A stretch of 64,000 nucleotides of DNA, taken from Streptomyces sp. STR69. GTDB lineage: Bacteria > Actinomycetota > Actinomycetes > Streptomycetales > Streptomycetaceae. The notes under the pieces are model-generated. The model was not told the origin of the DNA, searched no databases, and saw only the letters and a list, made by a program, of their open reading frames with translations. The translations under genes were made by a program, and so were the position numbers. Below, piece by piece: positions 34,494 to 43,039 of the stretch. The stretch is from the NCBI RefSeq assembly GCF_024519455.1, contig NZ_JALJRY010000015.1, positions 206,909 to 270,908 of the forward strand. The letters are read 5' to 3'. Position 1 is the first letter of the stretch. The number at the start of each line of letters is the position of its first letter.

Positions 34494-36509
34494 ATGAGCC
34501 GTTACCCGCACCTGCTGAACCCCCTCGACCTGGGCTTCACCACACTGCCCAACCGGGTCCTCATGGGCTCCATGCACATAGGCCTGGAAGAGGCCGAGCG
34601 CGGTTTCGAGCGCATGGCGGAGTTCTACGCGGCCCGCGCGCGGGGCGGCGTCGGCCTGATCGTCACCGGCGGTATCGCGCCCAACGAGGCCGGCCGGCCC
34701 TACGAGGGCGGCGCCAAGCTGACCACCGACGCCGAGGCCGCCCAGCACGCCGGGATCACCGCCGCCGTGCACCGCGAGGGCGGCCGGATCGCGATGCAGA
34801 TCCTGCACTTCGGCCGGTACGCCTACCACCGGGACCTCGTCGCGCCGAGCCCCCTCCAGGCGCCGATCAGCCCGTTCCCGCCCCGCGCACTCACCGACGA
34901 CGAGGTCGAGCAGACCATCGAGGACTACGTCCGCACGGCCCGCCTCGCCCGGCAGGCCGGCTACGACGGCGTCGAGATCATGGGCTCCGAGGGTTACCTC
35001 GTCAACGAGTTCATCGCCGCGCAGACCAACCACCGCGACGACCGCTGGGGCGGCTCCTACGAGAACCGCATGCGCTTCCCCGTCGAGATCGTGCGCCGGG
35101 TGCGCGAGGCGGTCGGCGAGGACTTCATCATCGTCTACCGGCTGTCCATGCTGGACCTCGTGCCCGGCGGCTCCACACTCGACGAAGTCATCAGGCTGGC
35201 CAAGGCGGTTGAGGCAGCCGGGGCGACCATCATCAACACCGGCATCGGCTGGCACGAGGCGCGCATCCCGACCATCGCGACCTCGGTGCCGCGCGGTGCG
35301 TACACCTGGGTGACCAAGAAGCTGATGGGCGCGGTGTCCATTCCGCTCGTCACCACCAACCGCATCAACACCCCTGAACTGGCAGAGCAGTTGCTCGCCG
35401 ACGGATACGCCGACATGGTGTCGATGGCCCGCCCGATGCTCGCCGACCCGGACTTCGTCGCCAAGGCCGCCGCCGGCCGCTCCGACGCCATCAACACCTG
35501 CATCGGCTGCAACCAGGCCTGCCTCGACCACACCTTCAGCGGGAAGATCACCTCCTGCCTGGTCAACCCGCGCGCCTGCCACGAGACCGAACTCGTCCTC
35601 GCCCCAACGCGGTTGCGCAAACGCGTCGCGGTCGTCGGCGCCGGCCCGGCGGGACTCGCCTGCGCGGTCTCCGCCGCCGAACGCGGCCACCAGGTCACGC
35701 TGTACGACGCCGCGAACGAGATCGGCGGCCAGCTCAACGTCGCCCGACAGGTCCCCGGCAAGCAGGAGTTCGACGAGACGCTGCGCTACTTCCGCACGCG
35801 GCTCGACGAGCACGAGGTGGACGTACGCCTCAACACCCCTGTAACAGCAGATGACTTGGAGGACTACGACGAGATCGTCGTCGCCACCGGAGTCACCCCG
35901 CGCACCCCCGACATCCCCGGCGTCGACCACCCCAGCGTCATCGGCTACCTCGACGTCCTGCGCGACCGGGTCCCCGTCGGCGACCGCGTCGCGATCCTCG
36001 GCGCGGGCGGCATCGGCTTCGACGTCGCCGAGTTCCTCACGGACGGCGGCGACAAGGCGAGCGAGGACCCGGAGACGTACTTCCGCGCCTGGGGCGTCGA
36101 CATGGACTACGCGGCCCCCGGCGGCCTCACCGCACCCGAGCGGCCCGCCCCGCCGCGCAGCGTCCACCTCCTCCAGCGCAAGGCGACCAAGGTCGGCGCC
36201 GGACTCGGCAAGACCACCGGCTGGATCCACCGCGCCGAACTCAAACACCGGGGCGTCACCATGGTCCCCGGTGTCCAGTACGACCTGATCGACGACGCCG
36301 GACTGCACGTCACCGTGGGCGAGGAGAGCACGGTCCTCGCCGTCGACACGATCGTGCTGTGCACCGGACAGGACCCGCGCCGCGACCTCTACGACCAACT
36401 GGCCGCCGCCGGACGCAGCGTGCATCTGATCGGCGGTGCCGACGTGGCCGCCGAACTGGACGCCAAACGGGCCATCAAGCAGGGCACCGAGGTCGCCGCC
36501 GCACTCTGA
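34494..36509 (+). CDS. FadH-like NADH:flavin oxidoreductase (2,4-dienoyl-CoA reductase family)
   Basis: 671 residues. An OYE-type FMN barrel (about 1-330, with LNPLDLGFTTLPNRVLMGSM at the start) is followed by the 4Fe-4S Cys cluster CIGCNQACLDH plus a later Cys (about 340-365), then an FAD/NAD(P) domain with VAVVGAGPAGLACAVSAAERG near 380 and ILGAGGIGFDVAEFL near 500. This is the full architecture of FadH and related dienoate/trimethylamine dehydrogenases. ATG at 34494 with GGAGG upstream. Probably reduces dienoyl-CoA or other enones. Followed after 22 bases by a PadR regulator. Confidence 0.91.
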   Translation: MSRYPHLLNPLDLGFTTLPNRVLMGSMHIGLEEAERGFERMAEFYAARARGGVGLIVTGGIAPNEAGRPYEGGAKLTTDAEAAQHAGITAAVHREGGRIAMQILHFGRYAYHRDLVAPSPLQAPISPFPPRALTDDEVEQTIEDYVRTARLARQAGYDGVEIMGSEGYLVNEFIAAQTNHRDDRWGGSYENRMRFPVEIVRRVREAVGEDFIIVYRLSMLDLVPGGSTLDEVIRLAKAVEAAGATIINTGIGWHEARIPTIATSVPRGAYTWVTKKLMGAVSIPLVTTNRINTPELAEQLLADGYADMVSMARPMLADPDFVAKAAAGRSDAINTCIGCNQACLDHTFSGKITSCLVNPRACHETELVLAPTRLRKRVAVVGAGPAGLACAVSAAERGHQVTLYDAANEIGGQLNVARQVPGKQEFDETLRYFRTRLDEHEVDVRLNTPVTADDLEDYDEIVVATGVTPRTPDIPGVDHPSVIGYLDVLRDRVPVGDRVAILGAGGIGFDVAEFLTDGGDKASEDPETYFRAWGVDMDYAAPGGLTAPERPAPPRSVHLLQRKATKVGAGLGKTTGWIHRAELKHRGVTMVPGVQYDLIDDAGLHVTVGEESTVLAVDTIVLCTGQDPRRDLYDQLAAAGRSVHLIGGADVAAELDAKRAIKQGTEVAAAL

Positions 36510-36531
36510 GAGCCGTCCCTAGGATGACCCC

Positions 36532-37068
36532 ATGTCACTCCCGCACGCGATCCTCACCGCCCTTCTGGAGAAGCCGTCCTCGGGGCTGGAGCTGACCCGG
36601 CGCTTCGACAAGTCGATCGGCTACTTCTGGTCGGCGACACATCAGCAGATCTATCGCGAGCTGGGAAGACTGGAGGCCGAGGGCCAGATCCGGGCGCTCG
36701 CGTCCGAGCAGCCTGCCCGCGGCCAGAAGAAGAGCTACGAGGTCCTGCCCGCGGGCCGTGCCGAACTGGCCCGCTGGACCGCGTCCTCCCAGGACCCCAA
36801 GCCGCTGCGCGACACGATGCTGCTGCGGCTGCGCGCGGCGGCGGTGGTCGGCACGGACGGCATCGAGGCCGACCTGCGCCGCCATCTCGACCTGCACCGG
36901 CGGCAGTTGGCGGAGTACGAGGAGATCGAGAAGCACGACTTCCCGCCCGACAGGGACAGCCCCCAGGACCGGCTGCGGCACCTCGTGCTGCGCGCGGGCA
37001 TCGACCTGGAGACCTTCTGGACGCAGTGGCTCACACACGCGATCGAGGAGTTCGCCGAGTTGCCGTAG
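36532..37068 (+). CDS. PadR-family transcriptional regulator
   Basis: 178 residues: SLPHAILTALLEKPSSGLEL and ATHQQIYRELGRLEAEGQIR form the winged helix; about 95-178 is the helical dimer part. No ribosome site; TAGGAT ends 6 bases before the ATG, suggesting a leaderless internal promoter in addition to read-through. Likely to repress the preceding reductase through the palindrome at 34425. Second PadR in the window, only distantly similar to the first. Confidence 0.88.
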   Translation: MSLPHAILTALLEKPSSGLELTRRFDKSIGYFWSATHQQIYRELGRLEAEGQIRALASEQPARGQKKSYEVLPAGRAELARWTASSQDPKPLRDTMLLRLRAAAVVGTDGIEADLRRHLDLHRRQLAEYEEIEKHDFPPDRDSPQDRLRHLVLRAGIDLETFWTQWLTHAIEEFAELP

Positions 37069-37077
37069 GACATGGGG

Positions 37078-37106
37078 GAGGGGCCGCCGGTGGCCGGCGG
37101 CCCCTC
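37078..37106. terminator. strong bidirectional hairpin terminator
   Basis: Perfect 13-base-pair stem GAGGGGCCGCCGG / CCGGCGGCCCCTC with a 3-base loop TGG, between the PadR gene and the convergent cell-wall protein gene. Confidence 0.8.
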
Positions 37107-37135
37107 AACCGTGGGGAAGTGAGGACGTGGGACGG

Positions 37136-37681
37136 TCAGAGTCGGTAGGGCTTGGCGCGTCTGCGCAGGAACCAGGCCGTCGCAATGACGCCGGTTCCCA
37201 CCAGGCCCGCGCCGACTCCCAGGGTGAGCGGGCCGTAGTCCTTCGTGGCCCCGCCGAGCCCACCCATGACACCGCGCGAGGGCGAGGCCGTCGCGGTGAC
37301 CCTGGGGGTCGCGGCGGCGGAGACGATCACGGACTGGGTGCCCGCGGGCGTAGTGGCGTTCTGGCACATGACGATGACGGTGTAGGTGCCCGGAGTGACG
37401 TTCGTCCAGGCGGTGGACTGGCTGACGGTGGTGCCCGCCAGGGTCGCCTTCCGCCCCTCGGCGAAGCTCGCCTGGCTGCTGGTGAGCAGTGAGCCGGTGC
37501 CCCAGACGCCGGTGGTGCGGTTCTGGGAACACGAGCTGGTCGTGACCGAGACGGTGGTCCCGGTGGTGCTCACGGAAATCCCCGAGGCCGCGCCGGCGGG
37601 GCCGGCGGTGAGGGCGAGGGGGAGAGCGGCGGCGGCTGTCACGGTCAGGCCGGAGCGGAGTAGGAGCTGAAAAGTGCGCAT
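37136..37681 (-). CDS. secreted, C-terminally membrane-anchored protein
   Basis: 181 residues. Signal peptide (about 1-31, ending AGPAGAAS), then a small Ser/Thr-rich beta domain with two Cys (SSCSQN and MCQN) that could form a disulfide, a TASPSRG linker, and a C-terminal TM (about 152-172, GVGAGLVGTGVIATAWF) followed by RRRAK. ATG at 37681 with GGAGG upstream. This is the layout of small Streptomyces surface proteins; function unknown. Confidence 0.8.
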   Translation of the reverse strand: MRTFQLLLRSGLTVTAAAALPLALTAGPAGAASGISVSTTGTTVSVTTSSCSQNRTTGVWGTGSLLTSSQASFAEGRKATLAGTTVSQSTAWTNVTPGTYTVIVMCQNATTPAGTQSVIVSAAATPRVTATASPSRGVMGGLGGATKDYGPLTLGVGAGLVGTGVIATAWFLRRRAKPYRL

Positions 37682-37912
37682 GGGACTGCCCTCCAACGGC
37701 ACGGTTGGCGGAACATCCCTTGCGCCGCCGGGATCGGGAAACGGCCGTGCTGCCTCCAAGGAAGCCAACGTGCCCCCGGCCCGTCCCGCACCCGGACGGC
37801 GACCGGGCAGGTGACGGATTCCTTCGTCCGGCCCAGGGGTGGTGTGGGGGCAGGGGGTGGACGGGCCTGCGCGGGTTCATCGTCTGGGTGTGGGCTCACC
37901 ACATGTGTGGGC

Positions 37913-38857
37913 TCACCATGTGGGCGCCACACGGAGCAGCCGCTCCTGTACGAGCGTGATGTGCGGGTTGTCCGGAGAGCCGGGGCGGCGGGTGAGATAC
38001 GAGGTGTTGATCGGCGGGTCCTCGGGTGTCAGCAGCGGCACCAGCGCGCCGGACGCCAGTTCGTCCAGGCAGAGATACCGGGGGAGCACGGTGATCCCGG
38101 CACCCGCCACGACCGCCGCCAGCACCCCGCGCAGATCGGGCACCGTGATCGCGGCCTGCCCGCCGAGCCGGGTACCGAACACGTGGCGCCAATAGCGCCG
38201 GGCGATCGGCAGATCCTCCGCGTACGACACGAGGGGCACCCCGCGCAGCGCGGCGGGCCCCTCCGCCGCGACCCGCCCGGCGCCGATGCGCTCCGCCCAC
38301 GCGGGCGCGGCGAGCAGCACGAACTCCTCGTCCGCCAGCGGCTCCCAGGTCAGCGTCCGCCCGCGCGGCCGGGCGGTGGCGATCACCAGGTCGAAACGGC
38401 CGCCCCGCAGCCCGTCGAGGAGGTCGTCCGTCAGCCCCGGGCTGACCCGCAGCCGTACGCCCTCCTCGGTCAGCGGTGCCAGGGCGGGCAGCACCCGGGT
38501 GCACAGCAGCTCGGCCGGTCCCGCGACCTGCACGGGCTCCGGGGGCTGGTCGGTGCCGAGGGCGGCGCGGTCCGCCACGACGGCGAGCTCGTCCAGGGGT
38601 GCCGCGACCTGCGCGGCCAGCTGGTCCGCCACCGAGGTCGGCACGACACCGCGCGACCGCCGCTCGAACAGCTCCCGGCCCAACTGCTCCTCCAGCGACC
38701 GGACATGAGTCGTCACCGTCGGCTGCGACAGCCCGAGCAGCCGTCCCGCCGCCGTGAACGAACCGGCCCGGTGCACGGCGAGGAACGTGCGCAGGAGGGA
38801 GAGGTCGAGCGGCCCCGCCGGGCTATGGGTCTCCCTATGGGCATCCCTATGGGTCAT
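37913..38857 (-). CDS. LysR-family transcriptional regulator
   Basis: 314 residues. Helix-turn-helix at about 18-77 (LSLLRTFLAVHRAGSFTAAG, LSQPTVTTHVRSLEEQLG), then the substrate-binding domain at about 105-305. ATG at 38857 has no ribosome site; TAGAGT ends 7 bases before it, so the message may be leaderless. The extra N-terminal residues THRDAHRETHS come from a 12-base repeated DNA motif. No divergent target is adjacent; an FN3 lipoprotein gene lies 21 bases upstream in the same direction. Confidence 0.88.
   Translation of the reverse strand: MTHRDAHRETHSPAGPLDLSLLRTFLAVHRAGSFTAAGRLLGLSQPTVTTHVRSLEEQLGRELFERRSRGVVPTSVADQLAAQVAAPLDELAVVADRAALGTDQPPEPVQVAGPAELLCTRVLPALAPLTEEGVRLRVSPGLTDDLLDGLRGGRFDLVIATARPRGRTLTWEPLADEEFVLLAAPAWAERIGAGRVAAEGPAALRGVPLVSYAEDLPIARRYWRHVFGTRLGGQAAITVPDLRGVLAAVVAGAGITVLPRYLCLDELASGALVPLLTPEDPPINTSYLTRRPGSPDNPHITLVQERLLRVAPTW
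38821..38853. repeat. three CCCTATGGG-type motifs at 12-base spacing
   Basis: GGCTATGGG (38821-38829), CCCTATGGG (38833-38841) and CCCTATGGG (38845-38853) lie in the first codons of the LysR gene; each is a near-palindrome. A further CCTATGG occurs at 38878. Could be an autoregulatory array or slippage repeat. Confidence 0.55.
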
Positions 38858-38878
38858 GCCGACAACTCTAGGAAACTC

Positions 38879-39874
38879 CTATGGCACGGCCTCGCCCGTC
38901 GTCACCGTCCGCTCCGCCGAGAACCCTCCCCACGTACCGTCGGGCAGTCGCGCCCTGAGTCGCACCCGGTGGCTGTCGCCGGCCTCCCGGCCCACGTAGA
39001 AGCTGTAGGTCGCCCGGTCGCGCGGCGCGGTCCCGCCCCAGACCAGCGAGGTGGCCGGCTGCCCGTCGAGGTGGATCTGGTACTCCGTGACCACCCCGTC
39101 CGTGCGCGGCGGCACCCAGGACAGGTCGATGTAGTACGCCCCGTCGTCGCCCCGGCGCGTCTTCACGCCGAAGTCCGTGGGGGCGGTGCCCCGCCCGTCG
39201 TCGCTGCCCGGTGCCGTGGTCAGCGGGACGGCCGTACTCGCGGGCGAGAGGTTGTCGGCGGCGTCCCGGGCCCGCACGGTGAAGGAGTAGCGCGTGCCGG
39301 GCCGCAGCCCCGTGACCACGGTCGCCGTCTGGGCGCCGCCCACACTGTGGATCTTCGCCCCGCCCTGGTAGATGTCGTACGACACCACACCCCGGTCGTC
39401 CGTGGAGCCGCCCCAGGACAGTTGCACCGCCCGGCTGCCGATGGCCCGGCCCTGCGGTGAGCTCGGGCGGGTGGGCGCCGAGTGGTCCGCCGCGACGGCG
39501 ACCGGCGTCCGCGCCTTCACCGCCCGGCTGCGTGGTCCCAGGCGGCCGTCGGTGTCCCGGGCCCGCACGGTGAAGGCATACATGGTCGCGGGCTTGAGCC
39601 TGGTGACGTCCACCATGTGCTCGGAACCCGGTACTTCCTTCACTTTCGTGGTGTCCCGATATATCTCGTAGGTGCGGACGCCCGGGCTCGACGTCACCGC
39701 GTCCCACATGACATGCACGCTGGTCGCACTTCCCGCCGCGGCCGTGACGCCGACCGGGGCACCGGGCGCGTGGCCGTCCGTGTCGCCGCCCGTGCCGCAG
39801 GAGGCGAGCAGCAGGAGCGCGGCACAGGTGAGGGCGGCACGGGGGAGAGTGAGGGTGGCCCGGACGCGTCGCAC
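38879..39874 (-). CDS. lipoprotein with three fibronectin type III domains
   Basis: 331 residues. Signal with lipobox (LLLLASCGTGG, Cys near residue 24), so anchored to the outer face of the membrane. Three FN3 repeats follow: about 38-120 (PGAPVGVTAAAGSATSVHVMW), 135-220 (PSSPQGRAIGSRAVQLSW) and 235-325 (APTDFGVKTRRGDDGAYYI). GTG at 39874 with GGAGG about 8 bases upstream is preferred to earlier ATGs whose residues would precede the signal peptide. Carbohydrate- or surface-binding role is inference. Confidence 0.85.
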   Translation of the reverse strand: MRRVRATLTLPRAALTCAALLLLASCGTGGDTDGHAPGAPVGVTAAAGSATSVHVMWDAVTSSPGVRTYEIYRDTTKVKEVPGSEHMVDVTRLKPATMYAFTVRARDTDGRLGPRSRAVKARTPVAVAADHSAPTRPSSPQGRAIGSRAVQLSWGGSTDDRGVVSYDIYQGGAKIHSVGGAQTATVVTGLRPGTRYSFTVRARDAADNLSPASTAVPLTTAPGSDDGRGTAPTDFGVKTRRGDDGAYYIDLSWVPPRTDGVVTEYQIHLDGQPATSLVWGGTAPRDRATYSFYVGREAGDSHRVRLRARLPDGTWGGFSAERTVTTGEAVP

Positions 39875-40266
39875 GATTCTGCCTCCCCGGCATTGCACGG
39901 GCATCACACGACCTGAAAGGTCCGGACCAATATGACGCGGGTGGGGCAATCGCATCAAGAGGGGCGCCGTTGAAGATCGGTCGCGAACGTTACGTATGCT
40001 GATTCCTCACGGCTGAACTCACCCCTGTGAGTGGGGAGTTCATGCCGGTGGCGCGGACCGCTGTCGTCGCTGATCCCGCGCCGGCGCGGGTGGTCGGGCG
40101 GCCGGGGCCGACATGGGCTCGGGCCCCCGGCCCCCGTCGGGGGCGACCTGGACTCGCCGGGATTCGGGGGCGTGCACCGTCCGGCCCCCTATCAGTGGCC
40201 GCGCGATCGGACCGGTACCAGGGTGGGCTGAGTGTCCGTCAGATCCCCCAGGAGAGGATCCTCATC
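39875..40266. other. 392-base intergenic region with structured leader
   Basis: No gene is seen. It holds the lipoprotein promoter on one side, a TACGTATGCT box near 39990 that could be a -10 for the chitosanase, and a long GC-rich leader of about 250 bases with several hairpins, the clearest at 40014-40042. An in-frame extension of the chitosanase to 40027 is unlikely because its composition is not protein-like and precedes a proper signal peptide. Confidence 0.5.
40014..40042 (+). repeat. leader hairpin upstream of the chitosanase
   Basis: TGAACTCACCCC pairs with GGGGAGTTCA, leaving one A bulged and a 7-base loop TGTGAGT. It lies 225 bases before the start codon, so it would be in a long 5' leader. 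A riboswitch is possible but no known class was recognised. Confidence 0.45.
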
Positions 40267-41001
40267 GTGCGTGTCCAGACGCTGACGTTGGTCGCGGCCG
40301 GCGCCGTCCTGCTCGCCCCGACCGCGCTTCCCGCCTCGCCCGCCGCATTCGTCCGACCCCAAGCGGGGCCGGCGGCGCTGCGCGAGGGCGACGTCGCGGC
40401 GGCCGACCTGCTGGCCAAGGTGCGTGACTGCGTCCCCGTCTCGCGCGGCCGGTACCGCACCGACGACGGGGAACCCGCGTCGATCCCGGTGTGCGGCACC
40501 AAGGAGGCCGTCTACTGGAAGGCCGACATGGACATCGACTGCGACGGGCAGGCCGGTACCCGCTGCAACGCGCGCACCGACCCGGTCTTCGCGGCCATGA
40601 CGGCGTACCAGCAGTCCGACGGCCGCTACCTGGACGCCGAGCGGCTGCCGTACATCGTGGTTCCGGCCGCCAGCGCCCTCTGGAACCACCGGGACCACCG
40701 GATCGGCGGCGGTTCGGTCGCCGCCGTCGTCTACCGGGACCGGGTGCAGTACGCCGTCGTAGGAGACGTCGGGCCGCGCGACATCATCGGCGAGGCGTCC
40801 TACGCCACGGCCAAGGCCCTCGGCATCCCTGCCGATCCGCGCGGCGGCGGGACGGACACCGGGGTCACCTACATCGTGTTCAAGGACTCCCGGGTGAAGC
40901 CCATCGAGGACCATGCCGCCGCCGTCGAGACGGGGCAGCGGCTGGCGCGGCTGTTCGTGGGGCGACCACGGGGAGGAGCGGTCGAGCCGGCGGGGTCGTA
41001 G
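40267..41001 (+). CDS. secreted chitosanase, glycoside hydrolase family 75
   Basis: 244 residues. Signal peptide (about 1-30, VAAGAVLLAPTALPASPAAF). The GH75 core shows KADMDIDCDGQ near 90 (catalytic Asp region), AYQQSDGRYLDAERLPYIVV and VGDVGPRDIIGEASY near 160-175 (general acid/base region). It hydrolyses chitosan outside the cell. GTG at 40267 with AGGAGAGG 9 bases upstream. Stands alone; no chitosan transporter is adjacent. Confidence 0.9.
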   Translation: MRVQTLTLVAAGAVLLAPTALPASPAAFVRPQAGPAALREGDVAAADLLAKVRDCVPVSRGRYRTDDGEPASIPVCGTKEAVYWKADMDIDCDGQAGTRCNARTDPVFAAMTAYQQSDGRYLDAERLPYIVVPAASALWNHRDHRIGGGSVAAVVYRDRVQYAVVGDVGPRDIIGEASYATAKALGIPADPRGGGTDTGVTYIVFKDSRVKPIEDHAAAVETGQRLARLFVGRPRGGAVEPAGS

Positions 41002-41032
41002 CACGCTGTCGGCCGAGTCCTCCGGAGGGGCG

Positions 41033-41794
41033 TCAGACCGCCGACCAGCCGTCGTCGACCGGCAGGATCACGCCGTTGATGTTGCTCGCCGCGTCCGAGG
41101 CGAGGAACACGATCGCGGCGGCCTGCTCCTCGGGCTGGGCCACGCGGCCGACGTTGACGAAGTGCGGGCCGAGCGCCGCCGGGCCGAGGGCGGTCCGGTC
41201 GGCGTCCACGGAGATGTTGGTCGCCGTACCGCCCGGGGCGATGGCGTTGGCGCGGATGCCCTGCTTGCGGTACATCACCGCGAGCGACTTCGTCAGGCCC
41301 ACGACCCCGTGCTTGGAGGCCGTGTAGGCGGCGCCCGCCGCGCTGCCGCGGAAGCCCGCCTCCGAGGCGGTGTTCACGATGGCGCCCCGGCCCGCCGCCA
41401 GCATGTGCGGCAGCACGGCCCGGGTCAGGAGGAAGGGCGCGGTCAGATTGACCCGGATGACCCGCTCCCACTCCGCGTCGGCCACGTCCGCCAGCGCCGA
41501 CATACGGTCCATGATCCCCGCGTTGTTCACCAGGACGTCGACCCCGCCGAAACGCTCCACGGCGGTCGCGGTCACCTCGTCGACGACCGCCTGCTCGCTC
41601 AGGTCGCCCGTGACCGCGACAGCCGTACCGCCCGCCTGCTCCATCTCCTTGACGACCGCCTCGGCGCCGTCGGCGTTCAGGTCGGCCACCACGACCTTGG
41701 CACCCGCCGCGGCGAAGGCCAGCGCGGTGGCGCGCCCGATGCCCGAACCCGCTCCGGTGACGATGACGCTGCGTCCGTCGAGTCCACTGGTCAT
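41033..41794 (-). CDS. short-chain dehydrogenase/reductase
   Basis: 253 residues, classical SDR: VTGAGSGIGRATALAFA, VVADLN (Asp, so NAD preferred), NNAGIM, Ser in TASEAG, YTASKHG. ATG at 41794 has AGGAG 6 bases upstream. Divergent from a TetR gene across a strong inverted repeat, so it is almost certainly that regulator's target. Substrate unknown. Confidence 0.92.
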   Translation of the reverse strand: MTSGLDGRSVIVTGAGSGIGRATALAFAAAGAKVVVADLNADGAEAVVKEMEQAGGTAVAVTGDLSEQAVVDEVTATAVERFGGVDVLVNNAGIMDRMSALADVADAEWERVIRVNLTAPFLLTRAVLPHMLAAGRGAIVNTASEAGFRGSAAGAAYTASKHGVVGLTKSLAVMYRKQGIRANAIAPGGTATNISVDADRTALGPAALGPHFVNVGRVAQPEEQAAAIVFLASDAASNINGVILPVDDGWSAV

Positions 41795-41849
41795 GAGGTG
41801 CTCCTGTTCGTCGTGCGAGGGCTCCACGCCCGTTGTGCGCTCACCATAC

Positions 41850-41878
41850 GACTTAATGTCTGCGAGTGACATAAAGTC
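41850..41878. promoter_or_regulatory. TetR operator between SDR and TetR genes
   Basis: GACTTAATGTC (41850-41860) and GACATAAAGTC (41868-41878), arms complementary in 10 of 11 positions around a 7-base spacer, in the 142-base divergent region. AT-rich compared with its surroundings, typical of TetR sites. Confidence 0.75.
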
Positions 41879-41936
41879 ATGGTCGGGTCATGGTGCAGAA
41901 TCCCGGGAGGTCACGACCGCAGCCGGAGGGGAACTG

Positions 41937-42575
41937 ATGACCGCATCCAGCGGACGCACGGGACGACCGCCGCTCACCGAGGCGCGCAAGGCCGAAATCC
42001 GGCTGGAGATCGCCCGGGCGGCAGTGGAACTGTTCGTCGCCCAGGGCGTGGCGGCGACCACCGGCGAGCAGATCGGACAGGCGGTCGGCGTCTCGGCGCG
42101 CACGGTGTGGCGCTACTTCCCGAGCAAGGAGAGCTGCGTACGGCCGCTGTTCTCGGCCGGTATCGACGTCATCGCCGCCCGGCTGCGGGAGTGGCCGCAC
42201 GACCTCCCCCTGGAGGACCTGTTCGCCCCGAACCTCGCGACCGACCTGCTCGCCGCGACCGGCCCCGACGGCGCCACGGGCAGCGCACTGGTACGCCTCA
42301 CCCGCACCGAACCGGGCCTGCGCGCGATCTGGCTCCAGACCTACGACGAGGCGGAACCGGCGTTCGCCCGCGCCCTGGCCGACCGCGCCGGCCTGCCCGC
42401 AGGCGACCTGCGCCCCATGATCCAGGCGGCGATGCTCAACGCGGCACTGCGCGCGGCCGTCGAACGCTTCGCGTGGAGCCCGCCCGGGACCGCGACGGAC
42501 GCGGCGACCGGGGAGGCCGAGGTGGCGGAGACGCTGCGCGCGGCGCTGGTGATCGCGGCGAAAGGGGTCTCGTGA
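41937..42575 (+). CDS. TetR-family transcriptional regulator
   Basis: 212 residues. DNA-binding part about 18-65 (IARAAVELFVAQGVAATTGE, VGVSARTVWRYFPSKESCV); the rest is the ligand-binding helical domain. ATG at 41937 with GGAGGGG about 6 bases upstream. Represses itself and the divergent SDR, by inference from the shared operator. Confidence 0.9.
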   Translation: MTASSGRTGRPPLTEARKAEIRLEIARAAVELFVAQGVAATTGEQIGQAVGVSARTVWRYFPSKESCVRPLFSAGIDVIAARLREWPHDLPLEDLFAPNLATDLLAATGPDGATGSALVRLTRTEPGLRAIWLQTYDEAEPAFARALADRAGLPAGDLRPMIQAAMLNAALRAAVERFAWSPPGTATDAATGEAEVAETLRAALVIAAKGVS

Positions 42576-42628
42576 CGCTCGTGACGTAGGAGGGGGTTTC
42601 GGGGCGGGCCCTTCAACAGGTGGGTGTC

Positions 42629-43039
42629 TCACACCTTCCGATACGTGTACGCCTCCACGGCTGCCGCCTCCACCGCATCGAGGTCCGCTCCGGTCGACGC
42701 CGTGACGACCGCGGCCACCGCGCCCTCGACGAACGGGGCGTCCACCAGGCGGGTGCCGGGCGGGAGTTCGTCGCCCTCGGCGAGCAGGGCCTTCACGGTG
42801 AGTACGGCGCTGCCCAGGTCGGTGAGGACGGCGACTCCGGCGCCGCGGTCGACGGACGCGGCAGCGGCGGCGATCAGTTCGGAACTCGTGCCGAGTCCGC
42901 CGCTCTCGGTGCCGCCGGCCGGCGCGAGCGGCACGGCCGCGCCCGAGCCAGCCAGTCCCCGCGCCAACTCGGCCACGGAAGCGGCGACTTGGGCGCTGTG
43001 CGACACCAGCACGATGCCCACGAGGTTCTTGTCACTCAC
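42629..43039 (-). CDS. dhaM: dihydroxyacetone kinase phosphotransfer subunit DhaM (EIIA-like)
   Basis: 136 residues, only the EIIA-mannose-like domain: GIVLVSHSAQVA near 8-19 has the phospho-His, GGLGTSSELI and VLTDLGSAVL follow. Receives phosphate from the PTS protein HPr and passes it to DhaL. The HPr and EI domains of longer DhaM proteins are absent. GTG at 43039 overlaps dhaL by 8 bases. Last gene of dhaKLM. Confidence 0.93.
   Translation of the reverse strand: MSDKNLVGIVLVSHSAQVAASVAELARGLAGSGAAVPLAPAGGTESGGLGTSSELIAAAAASVDRGAGVAVLTDLGSAVLTVKALLAEGDELPPGTRLVDAPFVEGAVAAVVTASTGADLDAVEAAAVEAYTYRKV

Noticed and set aside
37892..37918. Direct repeat GGGCTCACCA with CACATGTG at the end of the LysR gene
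   Set aside because: Short, imperfect and inside a tail-end gap; it may be part of a weak terminator and is too short to interpret.
40014..40266. c-di-AMP (ydaO-type) riboswitch before the chitosanase
   Set aside because: The position and GC-rich hairpins are suggestive, but I could not align the conserved riboswitch core, so only a structured leader is reported.
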